The notes under the pieces: generated by a model | Told to the model about the DNA's origin: nothing | Databases searched by the model: none | The model's input: only the letters and a program-made list of their open reading frames with translations | NCBI GenBank assembly: GCA_028713675.1 | Contig: JAQTNV010000028.1 | Span: 1-44,923, forward strand | Length of the DNA: 44,923 nt | From: a bacterium | Lineage (GTDB): Bacteria > Desulfobacterota > JAPLJL01 | Direction: 5' to 3' | Shown: positions 24,477 through 32,170 of the stretch, in pieces | Layout of the letters: every line of letters starts with the position of its first letter | Numbering within the stretch: the first letter of the stretch is position 1 | Program-made: the position numbers and the translations under genes

Positions 24477-24569
24477 GTCATTCCTGCGGAAGCAGGAATC
24501 CAGGATTTCTTCAATGATTACCTAAAATAATAAAGACAATTTCTGGATTCCCGCCTGCGCGGGAATGAC
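24477..24569. repeat. MITE-like palindromic element (GTCATTCC ends)
   Basis: The left arm starts GTCATTCCTGC and continues GCAGGAATCCAG. The right arm, read inverted, starts GTCATTCCCGC and continues GCGGGAATCCAG. Together they form an imperfect inverted repeat of about 93 bp around an AT-rich centre, each arm containing its own small hairpin. It lies between the AMMECR1 gene and xerC. Confidence 0.75.
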
Positions 24570-24613
24570 GGACATGGGGTAAAAGCTAATATCCAGAATT
24601 TCTTGATAGACAA

Positions 24614-25525
24614 ATGAAAATTGACGAAGCTCTAGATCGCTTTGACATATACCTGGTCCAGACCCGCAACGCCCCGGCTAATACCCTGAAGTCTTACCGC
24701 CGGGACCTGAAGGAATTATCCGATTTCCTGGAAAAGGAAGGGATCATTGAGATCCAGGATATCAATTACCCGGCCCTGCGGAAATTCCTGAACCGGGTTT
24801 ACCCGACCCGGAAACGGAGCTCGGTGGGGCGCCTGATTTCCACCATTCGGACCTTTTTCCATTTTCTGGAGAGGGAAGAACTCATCCCGCGCAATCCCGC
24901 CGAGGCGCTTCTTTATCCCAAGTTTGAACGGAAACTCCCCACCTTTTTGACCGTGGATGAAGCTGTCCGGCTGGTGGAGGAGCCCTCCCGTCCGGTCGAG
25001 GGGAAGCGGGAGGAGTTCCCCGAGCTCAAAGCCCGCGACCGGGCCATGCTCGAGCTTCTTTACGCCTCCGGTCTCCGGGTTTCCGAGCTGGTTTCCCTCA
25101 ATCGGGATAGCGTCCGCCTCGATCTCACGGTCCTGCGGGTGATGGGAAAGGGAAGAAAGGAGAGGGTGGTCCCCTTCGGCCAGTACGCGAAGAAAGCCCT
25201 CGACGAGCATCTCGAATGGCAGGACCGCAAAGGATTGTCGAAAAAGAACGATCCGTTATTCACCAACCGGCTGGGAAAAAGACTGACCGATCGGATGGTG
25301 AGAAAATTGATCGAGAAATACACTCGGACCGCCGGCATTTCCAAAAGGGTCGGCCCCCATACCCTGCGGCATTCCTTTGCCACCCATCTTCTGGAAGGAG
25401 GGGCCGATATCCGGGGGATCCAGGAGCTTTTAGGCCATGCCAGCCTTTCCACCACCCAGCGCTATACCCACCTGAACCTTGACCACCTTATGGAGGTTTA
25501 CGACAAAGCCCATCCGCGGGCCTAA
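24614..25525 (+). CDS. xerC: tyrosine recombinase XerC
   Basis: Site-specific recombinase acting with XerD at dif to resolve chromosome dimers. An N-terminal SAM-like DNA-binding domain covers about residues 1-95, with the catalytic domain after that. Catalytic residues visible are Arg155 (ASGLRVSEL), Lys179 (GKGRKERVVP), His249 and Arg252 (HTLRHSFATH), His275 (LLGHAS) and nucleophile Tyr284 (TQRYTHL). The C-terminal VYDKAHPRA is the XerC form rather than XerD or phage integrase. Length (303 aa) is normal. No attachment site, excisionase or cargo genes are adjacent, so this is the housekeeping enzyme. Confidence 0.93.
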   Translation: MKIDEALDRFDIYLVQTRNAPANTLKSYRRDLKELSDFLEKEGIIEIQDINYPALRKFLNRVYPTRKRSSVGRLISTIRTFFHFLEREELIPRNPAEALLYPKFERKLPTFLTVDEAVRLVEEPSRPVEGKREEFPELKARDRAMLELLYASGLRVSELVSLNRDSVRLDLTVLRVMGKGRKERVVPFGQYAKKALDEHLEWQDRKGLSKKNDPLFTNRLGKRLTDRMVRKLIEKYTRTAGISKRVGPHTLRHSFATHLLEGGADIRGIQELLGHASLSTTQRYTHLNLDHLMEVYDKAHPRA

Positions 25526-25579
25526 ACAAGTGGCCGGTCGCCGGTCGCAAGTTGCCGGTAGCTTAAACTTGCGGAGTAG

Positions 25580-25624
25580 GGGCGGGGTTTGCCTGTCCTG
25601 AGCGTAGTCGAAGGATCCCCGCCC
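25580..25624. repeat. GGGCGGGG hairpin with CCTGAGCGTAGTCGAAGG core
   Basis: Arms GGGCGGGG (25580-25587) and CCCCGCCC (25617-25624) enclose the interspersed motif CCTGAGCGTAGTCGAAGG (25597-25614). It extends the open frame of mfd upstream, adding repeat-derived residues (LSVVEGSP) that should not be taken as part of the protein. Confidence 0.75.
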
Positions 25625-25669
25625 ACCAGCTCTCGCCTGAATAATCCCCGGTCGTTACAATTTCTGACA

Positions 25670-28600
25670 ATGCCTTCCGAGAGAAATTACCGCCTCCTGG
25701 CGGAGAATTTAAAAAAGAGCGGGTCGCTCCGGTTCAGCGGGGTGGTGGGAAGCTTCGGCGCCTACCTGGCCGCCCGGTTCCTGGAGGCTTTCGACCCCCG
25801 GCAGGTTTTACTGATCAGCCCCGACCCGGAACGGGCCCTGGTTTTTCAGGACAATCTGAAATTTTTCTCCTCCCAGCTCGGTCTTGATTCCCGGTTTGAT
25901 TTTTTCCCCGGTTCGGGAGCCCTGGAAGGAATGGTTTCGAGACTGGTCCGCCTGGAGGAGGGGGAGCGCCTCCGGATATTGGGCGGACTGGCTTTCCCGT
26001 CCGCTTCTGATTCCAGCCGGGAAAACATTTCCGCTTCGGTCGCGTCCGCTTTTACTCCCCTGCCTTCGCCCCTGGAAATGAAGAAACGGGCGCTCTGGCT
26101 TCGGAAAGGTGAAATCAGGAACCGGGAAGAGCTTCTAAACGAGCTGGTGGCCATGGGGTATAAGCGCCTGGCCCGGGCCGAAGAGGTGGGGGAGTTTAGC
26201 GCCCGGGGCGGGATCGTGGATTTCTTCTGCCCCAATTACCCCAACCCGGTCCGCCTGGAGTATGAATCGAACCGGATCGATTCCCTGCGATTTTACGAGC
26301 CGGTGGCCCAGCGTTCCATCGGCGAGGTTAACGAGGCGGCGATTATTCCCATGGATCTAAAACCGGATCCTTCTTTCCCGGTTTTCCTTTCCGACTACCT
26401 GGCCCCCGGGGCGTTGATGATTGTTGACCGGGCCGAAGCGGTGGAACGGCAGGGCGAGTGGCAATCCCCATCCGCAAATCAAATCGTCAAAGGGCATTTC
26501 CGGTTGGAACTGGCCGAGCTTCCGCTGAAGGATTCGGGGACTGCCCGGGTTGACCCGGAGGTGGAGGCCAACGAGGAATTATGGAAGCTCCGGGCCCTGC
26601 CCGAAAGCCAGGTGGCGTCATCTTTCGCCCTCCTGGCCGAGGAAATCCGGGAGCTGAAACTCAAGGGGATGCGGGTCTCCCTGGTGGCTCCCGAGGAAGC
26701 CCAGGCGGAGAGGCTGAAAACCCTCCTCGAGCCTTACCAGATCCGTTTTCCCCGGAAAGACGGGCAGGAGCGCCGGAACATCTTCGCGGTAAAAATCCTG
26801 ATCGGGGACCTGCACCAGGGGTTCCGCGACTCTGCGGACCAGGTGGCTTTTGTCACGGAGGAAGATATCTTCGGGCCCAAGATCAGGAGGAAAAGCGCCT
26901 ACCGGGCTTTGCCGGGGGAAAAGATCGGGGATTTTTTCGAACTCAAGGAAGGGGATTACCTGGTTCACCTGGATTACGGGATCGGGATTTTCCGGGGCCT
27001 GAAGAAAATCCAGGTGGAGGGGAGCGCCCGGGATTTCCTGCTGCTGCAATACCTGGGCGGCGACCTGCTTTACCTGCCGGTGGACCGGATCAATCTCCTG
27101 CGCCGTTACTGGTCGCAGGAAGGGTCGATCCCGGTCCTGGACCGCCTGGGGGGAAGGGACTGGGAAAAGCGGAAACGGAAAGTCAGCGAATCCGTCCGGG
27201 AACTCGCCCGGGAGCTGATCAAGATTTACGCCTCCCGGCAGGTCAAGGAGGGGGTGGCTTTCTCCCCGCCCGACCAGTTTTTGCGGGAGTTCGAGCTTTC
27301 CTTCCCGTACACCGAAACCGAGGACCAGTCCAAGGCCATCGCCGAGGTGCTGGAGGATCTGCAGAAACCCAAGCCGATGGACCGGCTGGTCTGCGGGGAT
27401 GTCGGTTTCGGTAAAACCGAGGTGGCCCTCCGGGCGGCGTTCAAGGTGGCGACGGAGGGAAAACAGGTGGCCCTGCTTTGTCCGACCACGGTCCTGGTGG
27501 AGCAGCATTACAAGACCCTGAAGAGCCGGATGACGAATTATCCCGTCCGGGTCGAGGCGCTCAGCCGTTTCCGGCCGCGCCCGGAACAGAAAAAGATCCT
27601 CGGGGAACTGCGGGAAGGCCGGGTGGATATCCTGATCGGGACCCACCGGCTCCTTTCCAAGGACGTGGAGTTCAAGGACCTCGGGCTCCTGATCATCGAC
27701 GAGGAACACCGCTTCGGGGTGCGGCAGAAGGAAAAAATCAAATCCTACCGGTCCCTGGTGGATGTCCTGACCCTGACCGCCACCCCGATTCCCCGGACCC
27801 TGCAGCTGGCCCTGTCCGGGATCCGGGATCTTTCCCTGATCAGCACCCCGCCCCCGGAGCGGCACGCCGTGCACAACTACATCATTTATTTCAACCCGGA
27901 GGAGATCAAGACCGCGATCCAGGAGGAGCTGTCGCGGGGCGGGCAGGTGTTTTTCGTGCACAACCGGGTCCGCTCGATCGATGGTATCCGCCAGTTCCTG
28001 GAAAAGATCCTGCCCGGGGTTCCGATCGGGGTGGCCCACGGGCAGATGGACGCCCGGGAACTTGAAGAGGTGATGGTCAAGTTCCTGAACCACGAAATCA
28101 GCATCCTGCTCTGCACGGCGATCATCGGTTCGGGCCTGGATATCCCCAGCGCCAATACCATCCTGATCAACCGGGCCGAGCGCTTCGGCCTGGCCGACCT
28201 TTACCAGCTCCGGGGCCGGGTCGGGCGGGGGAAAGACATCGCGTACTGCTATTTCATCATCCCGAAGGAAAGCCCGTTTTCAGCGGGGGCGGTCGAGCGG
28301 CTCCGGGCGATCAAGACCCTGGCCGACCTGGGCTCCGGTTACCGCCTCGCCCTCAACGACCTGGAGATCCGGGGGGCGGGGGAGATCTTCGGCCCCCACC
28401 AGTCCGGGCATATCGAAGCGGTGGGCTATGACCTGTATCTCGAGATGCTGGAAGGGGAGGTCAACCAGCTGAAGACCGGGGAGGAATCGGCTCCGCTGGA
28501 ACCGGAAATCCGGATTTCCCCGCCGGCTTTCATCCCCGAGAATTACATCGAATTCCCGGAAGAAAGGCTGGAATTTTATCGGAGGCTTTCCCTGGCCCGG

Positions 28601-28960
28601 GATGACGAGGAACTCATGGGCCTGGAAATTGAGTTGCTGGACAGGTTCGGCGAACTGCCGGTGGAAGCGGACAACCTGGTCCGGGCCCTGGAGCTCAAAC
28701 TGCGCCTGCGGACTTTGCGGGCGAAACGGATGGAAGAGGATACCCGGAATTTATCACTTTGGTTCGATGACTCCACCCCGGTCTCACCGGAGATTTTATT
28801 TGAGCTGGTACAGAGTTCAGGGAAGAGGGTAAAGCTGACCCCGGAGGGAAAACTGACTTTTCCCCTGCGGTCGGAGAAGGTTCCGGAGCGGCTGGGGGAA
28901 ATCCAGAGGATACTGGATGGGATAATTGCGAAGGTGAACAAATTGACGATTGTAGATTGA
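25670..28960 (+). CDS. mfd: transcription-repair coupling factor Mfd
   Basis: ATP-dependent translocase that removes stalled RNA polymerase and recruits UvrA. The order is a UvrB-like N-terminal region, an RNA-polymerase interaction domain ([20 protein letters not shown] and [10 protein letters not shown]), and RecG-like helicase motors. The motors have Walker [16 protein letters not shown] box [20 protein letters not shown], and motif [13 protein letters not shown]-terminal TRCF domain closes the protein. About 1096 aa, near the usual 1150. The frame is open from 25589, but that part is repeat DNA; the ATG at 25670 fits the family N-terminus. The last codons (KLTIVD) and stop coincide with a TTGACGATTGTAGATTGA repeat present again at 36843. 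Confidence 0.95.
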   Translation: MPSERNYRLLAENLKKSGSLRFSGVVGSFGAYLAARFLEAFDPRQVLLISPDPERALVFQDNLKFFSSQLGLDSRFDFFPGSGALEGMVSRLVRLEEGERLRILGGLAFPSASDSSRENISASVASAFTPLPSPLEMKKRALWLRKGEIRNREELLNELVAMGYKRLARAEEVGEFSARGGIVDFFCPNYPNPVRLEYESNRIDSLRFYEPVAQRSIGEVNEAAIIPMDLKPDPSFPVFLSDYLAPGALMIVDRAEAVERQGEWQSPSANQIVKGHFRLELAELPLKDSGTARVDPEVEANEELWKLRALPESQVASSFALLAEEIRELKLKGMRVSLVAPEEAQAERLKTLLEPYQIRFPRKDGQERRNIFAVKILIGDLHQGFRDSADQVAFVTEEDIFGPKIRRKSAYRALPGEKIGDFFELKEGDYLVHLDYGIGIFRGLKKIQVEGSARDFLLLQYLGGDLLYLPVDRINLLRRYWSQEGSIPVLDRLGGRDWEKRKRKVSESVRELARELIKIYASRQVKEGVAFSPPDQFLREFELSFPYTETEDQSKAIAEVLEDLQKPKPMDRLVCGDVGFGKTEVALRAAFKVATEGKQVALLCPTTVLVEQHYKTLKSRMTNYPVRVEALSRFRPRPEQKKILGELREGRVDILIGTHRLLSKDVEFKDLGLLIIDEEHRFGVRQKEKIKSYRSLVDVLTLTATPIPRTLQLALSGIRDLSLISTPPPERHAVHNYIIYFNPEEIKTAIQEELSRGGQVFFVHNRVRSIDGIRQFLEKILPGVPIGVAHGQMDARELEEVMVKFLNHEISILLCTAIIGSGLDIPSANTILINRAERFGLADLYQLRGRVGRGKDIAYCYFIIPKESPFSAGAVERLRAIKTLADLGSGYRLALNDLEIRGAGEIFGPHQSGHIEAVGYDLYLEMLEGEVNQLKTGEESAPLEPEIRISPPAFIPENYIEFPEERLEFYRRLSLARDDEELMGLEIELLDRFGELPVEADNLVRALELKLRLRTLRAKRMEEDTRNLSLWFDDSTPVSPEILFELVQSSGKRVKLTPEGKLTFPLRSEKVPERLGEIQRILDGIIAKVNKLTIVD

Positions 28961-28973
28961 CGATTGACGAATG
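28944..28973. repeat. 30-bp GACGATTGTAGATTGACG repeat, copy 1
   Basis: It is identical over 30 bp to 36843-36872. This copy supplies the final codons and stop of mfd. Shorter relatives (ACGATTGACGAAT) are at about 23765 and 23800. Confidence 0.85.
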
Positions 28974-29004
28974 AAAGTCAAACAAAGAATTCAAGGTTTT
29001 TAAC

Positions 29005-29053
<49 letters not shown>

Positions 29054-29076
29054 TAAAAACTGATAGCCTTAAGAAC

Positions 29077-29853
29077 ATGTTCGGCTTTAAAAAAAGGCGA
29101 AGACAGAAGCTCCGGGAAGAGCCTTTCCCGGCGGAGTGGCAGGAGATCCTGGAAAAAAAGGTGGGCTATTACCGCCTGCTTTCCCCGGAGGACCAGGCCG
29201 AGCTTCGGGGGCACATCCAGGTGTTCCTGAGCGAAAAGAGCTTCGAAGGTATTGACGGGATCGAGATCACCGATGAAATCCGGGTCAGCATCGCGGCGCA
29301 GGCCTGCGTTTTGCTGCTCCACCGGGAAACGGATTATTACCCGACCCTGAAATCAATCATCGTTTATCCCCACGAATATTACGCGGAGGTCTCCGAGCAT
29401 CTGCCCGGGGGGGTGGTCGCCGAAGGGATGGAGGACCGCGCCGGAGAATCCTGGCACCGCGGGGAGGTGGTGCTTTCCTGGGCGGATGTGGAGGCGGACA
29501 ACGCCGGCCCGGAAGACGGGTTCAACGTGGTCTTTCACGAGTTCGCCCACCAGCTCGACGGCGAATCAGGGGAGGAGGACGGCACCCCGTTGCTGCCGGA
29601 GAAATCGATGTATCCACGATGGGAGGAGGTGATGGGCCGGGAATACGAAAAACTGCGGAAAAACGTGGAGCATCGGCGGAAAACCTTCCTGGATGAGTAC
29701 GCGGCGGAACACCCGGCGGAGTTCTTCGCCGTGATCACGGAATATTTCTTCGAAATGCCCACGGAAATGAAGGCGCGACACCCGGAGATCTATGAACTGC
29801 TGAGGGGATACTACCGGCAGGACCCCGTTACGAGGTTTGCAAAAGTTTCATAA
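29077..29853 (+). CDS. mtfA: MtfA-like zinc peptidase (M90 family)
   Basis: A 258-aa cytoplasmic metallopeptidase relative of E. coli MtfA, which interacts with the Mlc repressor. It has the HExxH zinc site in VVFHEFAHQLDG (His154, Glu155, His158), a third ligand region in EFFAVITEYFFE, and the family block LKSIIVYPHEYYA. The N-terminus MFGFKKRRRQ is typical. No sugar-transport or Mlc genes are near, so the physiological partner is unknown here. It stands alone after mfd; the hexamer repeat lies just upstream and no clear Shine-Dalgarno is visible. Confidence 0.9.
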   Translation: MFGFKKRRRQKLREEPFPAEWQEILEKKVGYYRLLSPEDQAELRGHIQVFLSEKSFEGIDGIEITDEIRVSIAAQACVLLLHRETDYYPTLKSIIVYPHEYYAEVSEHLPGGVVAEGMEDRAGESWHRGEVVLSWADVEADNAGPEDGFNVVFHEFAHQLDGESGEEDGTPLLPEKSMYPRWEEVMGREYEKLRKNVEHRRKTFLDEYAAEHPAEFFAVITEYFFEMPTEMKARHPEIYELLRGYYRQDPVTRFAKVS

Positions 29854-30142
29854 TTCCCAGATAAATCCTCTAAAGTCATTGCGAGCCCTGAGCGCAGTCG
29901 AAGGGCGCGGCAATCCCTGCTTCTAGAATGACTGGATAAAAATACTCTGCCGAAGAGGGGATATTTATATGGAGCGCATCAGCTTGCCGATGCGATGCAT
30001 TCCGGCCTGGGCGGGATGCAGATGCGTGGGCCGATGGGGCATCGGCCCCTACATTGAAATGAAAATCCCCTTCACCCCACTTTTAGCAAAGGGGGGATGG
30101 TTTTATGGAGCGCATCAGCTTGCTGATGCAATTCATCCTCTA
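29854..30142. repeat. repeat-filled intergenic region
   Basis: In order it holds four things. A GTCATTGCGAG-start element contains CCTGAGCGCAGTCGAAGG (about 29875-29918). The first copy of TATGGAGCGCATCAGCTTGC is at 29968-29987. A GGGCCGATG / CATCGGCCC hairpin with a 3-nt loop is at 30028-30048. An AATCCCC / GGGGGGATG palindrome (about 30064-30100) precedes the second copy of the 20-bp sequence (30104-30123), which forms a GCATCAGC-TT-GCTGATGC hairpin. No gene is supported. Confidence 0.75.
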
Positions 30143-31306
30143 TTATTCGAACGCCGGTATTCCCGTGATGGCCTGTCCCAGGATCAGGGTATGGATATCG
30201 TTGGTCCCCTCGTAAGTGTAGACCGATTCCAGATTGACGAAGTGACGGATCACGGGGAAGTCCAGGACGATCCCGGCCGCCCCGAGGATCTCCCGGGCGG
30301 TGCGGGCCACGTCCCGGGCCATCCGGAGATTGCTCCGCTTGGCCAGGGAGATCTGGGACCAGTTGGCTTTGCCCGCCTCCTTCAAACGTCCCAGGCGGAG
30401 ACAGACCAGCTGGGACCTGGTTATTTCGGAAAGCATATCGGCGAGCTTCTCCTGGATCAGCTGGTGGGAGGCAATGGGCTTACCCCCGAACTGGATCCGC
30501 TTCAGGGCGTAATCACGGGCGCAGACATAACAGGCGGAGGCGGCGCCCACGGAGCCGAAGGAGATCCCGAAGCGGGCCTGGTCCAGGCAGGCGAGGGCCG
30601 AGCCCAGCCCCTTGGTCCCGGAGAGGAGATTCTCTTCCGGGATCTCGCAGTCCTCAAAGAAAAGCTCGGCGGTGATGGAACAGCGTAGGGAGTATTTCTG
30701 CTTGATCTCGTGGGAGGTGAATCCCGGGGTGCCTTTTTCCACCAGGAATCCCCGGATCCCCTGATCGGTCTGGGCCCAGACCACCGCGATCTCGGCGACG
30801 GTGCCGTTGGTGATCCACATCTTGGACCCGTTCAGGATGTACTTTTTCCCGGACTTTTTGGCCCGGGTGCGCATGGCCTTGGGGTTGGATCCGAAGTCCG
30901 GTTCGGTCAGGCCGAAAGCGCCCAGGGCCTCGCCCTTGGCCATCCGGGGGAGCCATTTCCGCTTCTGCTCTTCGCTGCCGAAAGCCCAGATCGGGAACAT
31001 GGAGAGGGCGCCCTGCACCGTGGCGAAACTGCGCAGACCGGAATCTCCCCGTTCCAGTTCCTGCATGATCAGGCCGTAGGACATGTCGTTCATCCCGGCG
31101 CAGCCGTAGCCCTTGAGATTGGCCCCGAAGATGCCCAGCTCCGCCATTCGGGGAATCAGTTCCATCGGGAAGCTGACCTTGTCGAAATGCTCGTTGACCT
31201 TGGGCAGGAACTCCCGCTCCACGAAATTGGCCACCGTGTCCCGGGCCATCCGTTCCTCCGGGGTCAGAAGCTCGTCCAGCAGGTAGAAATCGGGCTCACG
31301 CATCAT
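30143..31306 (-). CDS. gcdH: glutaryl-CoA dehydrogenase
   Basis: Dehydrogenates (and usually decarboxylates) glutaryl-CoA to crotonyl-CoA, in lysine/tryptophan or aromatic-acid breakdown; FAD enzyme, 387 aa. It follows human GCDH closely. Signature stretches are KGYGCAGMNDMSYGLIMQEL and FGLTEPDFGSNP, and the catalytic glutamate is in YTYEGTNDIHTLILG. The Glu and Arg that hold the substrate's free carboxylate (ELERGDSGLR, Glu85 and Arg92) are conserved with exactly the GCDH spacing, which excludes a generic acyl-CoA dehydrogenase. Whether it decarboxylates cannot be told. Two adjacent ATGs follow GGAGGTGA; the second (31303) is better spaced. No ETF or benzoyl-CoA genes are in the window. Confidence 0.94.
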   Translation of the reverse strand: MMREPDFYLLDELLTPEERMARDTVANFVEREFLPKVNEHFDKVSFPMELIPRMAELGIFGANLKGYGCAGMNDMSYGLIMQELERGDSGLRSFATVQGALSMFPIWAFGSEEQKRKWLPRMAKGEALGAFGLTEPDFGSNPKAMRTRAKKSGKKYILNGSKMWITNGTVAEIAVVWAQTDQGIRGFLVEKGTPGFTSHEIKQKYSLRCSITAELFFEDCEIPEENLLSGTKGLGSALACLDQARFGISFGSVGAASACYVCARDYALKRIQFGGKPIASHQLIQEKLADMLSEITRSQLVCLRLGRLKEAGKANWSQISLAKRSNLRMARDVARTAREILGAAGIVLDFPVIRHFVNLESVYTYEGTNDIHTLILGQAITGIPAFE

Positions 31307-31372
31307 TCACCTCCATAATTAAAATCAATGACCAATTACCAAGCTCCAATAACCAAACAGTGTGAAAATGAA

Positions 31373-31478
31373 GTTGATCGGATGCGGTTGCGCGGCTCGT
31401 TTCGGTTGCGTCTTTCGGTCAAGGTTAAAAACCGAAAGACATGGCCGATAGACGACACGAGCAGCCCAACCGATCAAC
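31373..31478. repeat. long interrupted palindrome after the cyclophilin gene
   Basis: Three nested arm pairs are exact. They are GTTGATCGG (31373-31381) with CCGATCAAC (31470-31478), GCTCGT (31395-31400) with ACGAGC (31457-31462), and GTCTTTCGGT (31410-31419) with ACCGAAAGAC (31431-31440). It begins 9 bp past the cyclophilin stop and could act as that gene's terminator or be a mobile palindromic element. Confidence 0.75.
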
Positions 31479-31486
31479 GTAACCCG

Positions 31487-32113
31487 TTATTTCACTCTCT
31501 TGATTGTAACCTTCGTTATCACCACGTCGTTCAGCGGGCGGTCCTGGCGGTCCTTGGCCACCTGGCTGATATTGACCGCGACATCCTGGCCTTCGACCAC
31601 CTGCCCGAAAATCGTGTGGTGGTTATCCAAATGGGGCGTGGGGGCCACGGTGATGAAAAACTGGCTGCCGTTGGTACCGGGCCCGGCATTGGCCATCGAG
31701 AGCCGGCCCGGTTTGTCATGCCTGAGGGAAGGGCTGAATTCATCCTCGAACTTGTACCCGGGGCCGCCCCGGCCGGTTCCGGTGGGATCTCCGCCCTGGA
31801 TCATGAAGCCGGGGATCACCCGGTGGAAGATCACACCGTTGTAAAAGGGGCGTTTGGCCTTCTGGCCGGTTTTCACATCGGTGAATTCCTTGGTGCCTTC
31901 GGCCAGGCCGACGAAGTTAGCCACGGTTTTCGGGGCTTCCTTTTCATATAGCTCGATGGTCATCGAGCCGAGGGTTGTCTCCATGATCGCGTAAACGCCT
32001 GGTTTCATTTTCTTCTCCTTTTTGGGTTTTTGTTCCTTGGCTTGGGCAAAGGAAATCGAGGAAAGAGCGACCGCGATGATAGCCACCGCCGCCAGGATTG
32101 TCCGTTTTTTCAT
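31487..32113 (-). CDS. exported peptidyl-prolyl cis-trans isomerase, cyclophilin type
   Basis: Catalyses proline isomerisation during protein folding. A cleavable signal peptide ([19 protein letters not shown]…FAQA, about 24 residues) and a short Lys-rich linker precede a single cyclophilin domain. The active-site stretches [20 protein letters not shown] and [10 protein letters not shown] are complete, including the catalytic Arg of FHRV. At 208 aa it is a compact periplasmic-type member. AAGGAGGAGACAAATG gives a strong ribosome binding site. It is read towards a large palindrome and gcdH, probably as a single-gene unit. Confidence 0.93.
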   Translation of the reverse strand: MKKRTILAAVAIIAVALSSISFAQAKEQKPKKEKKMKPGVYAIMETTLGSMTIELYEKEAPKTVANFVGLAEGTKEFTDVKTGQKAKRPFYNGVIFHRVIPGFMIQGGDPTGTGRGGPGYKFEDEFSPSLRHDKPGRLSMANAGPGTNGSQFFITVAPTPHLDNHHTIFGQVVEGQDVAVNISQVAKDRQDRPLNDVVITKVTIKRVK

Positions 32114-32170
32114 TTGTCTCCTCCTTGGTAATAATTTTTAATCAAGACCGATCCTTAATTCTACCTTTTA

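Noticed and set aside
24614..25525. Tyrosine recombinase as an integrase of a mobile island
   Set aside because: XerC-type C-terminus (AHPRA), normal length, and no excisionase, att sites, tRNA target or cargo genes nearby.
25589..25669. Upstream extension of Mfd by 27 residues
   Set aside because: It is encoded by an interspersed hairpin repeat (LSVVEGSP), not conserved protein; the ATG at 25670 fits the family.
26618..28093. 491-codon minus-strand frame inside mfd
   Set aside because: Shadow of the helicase domains; composition typical of antisense GC-rich frames.
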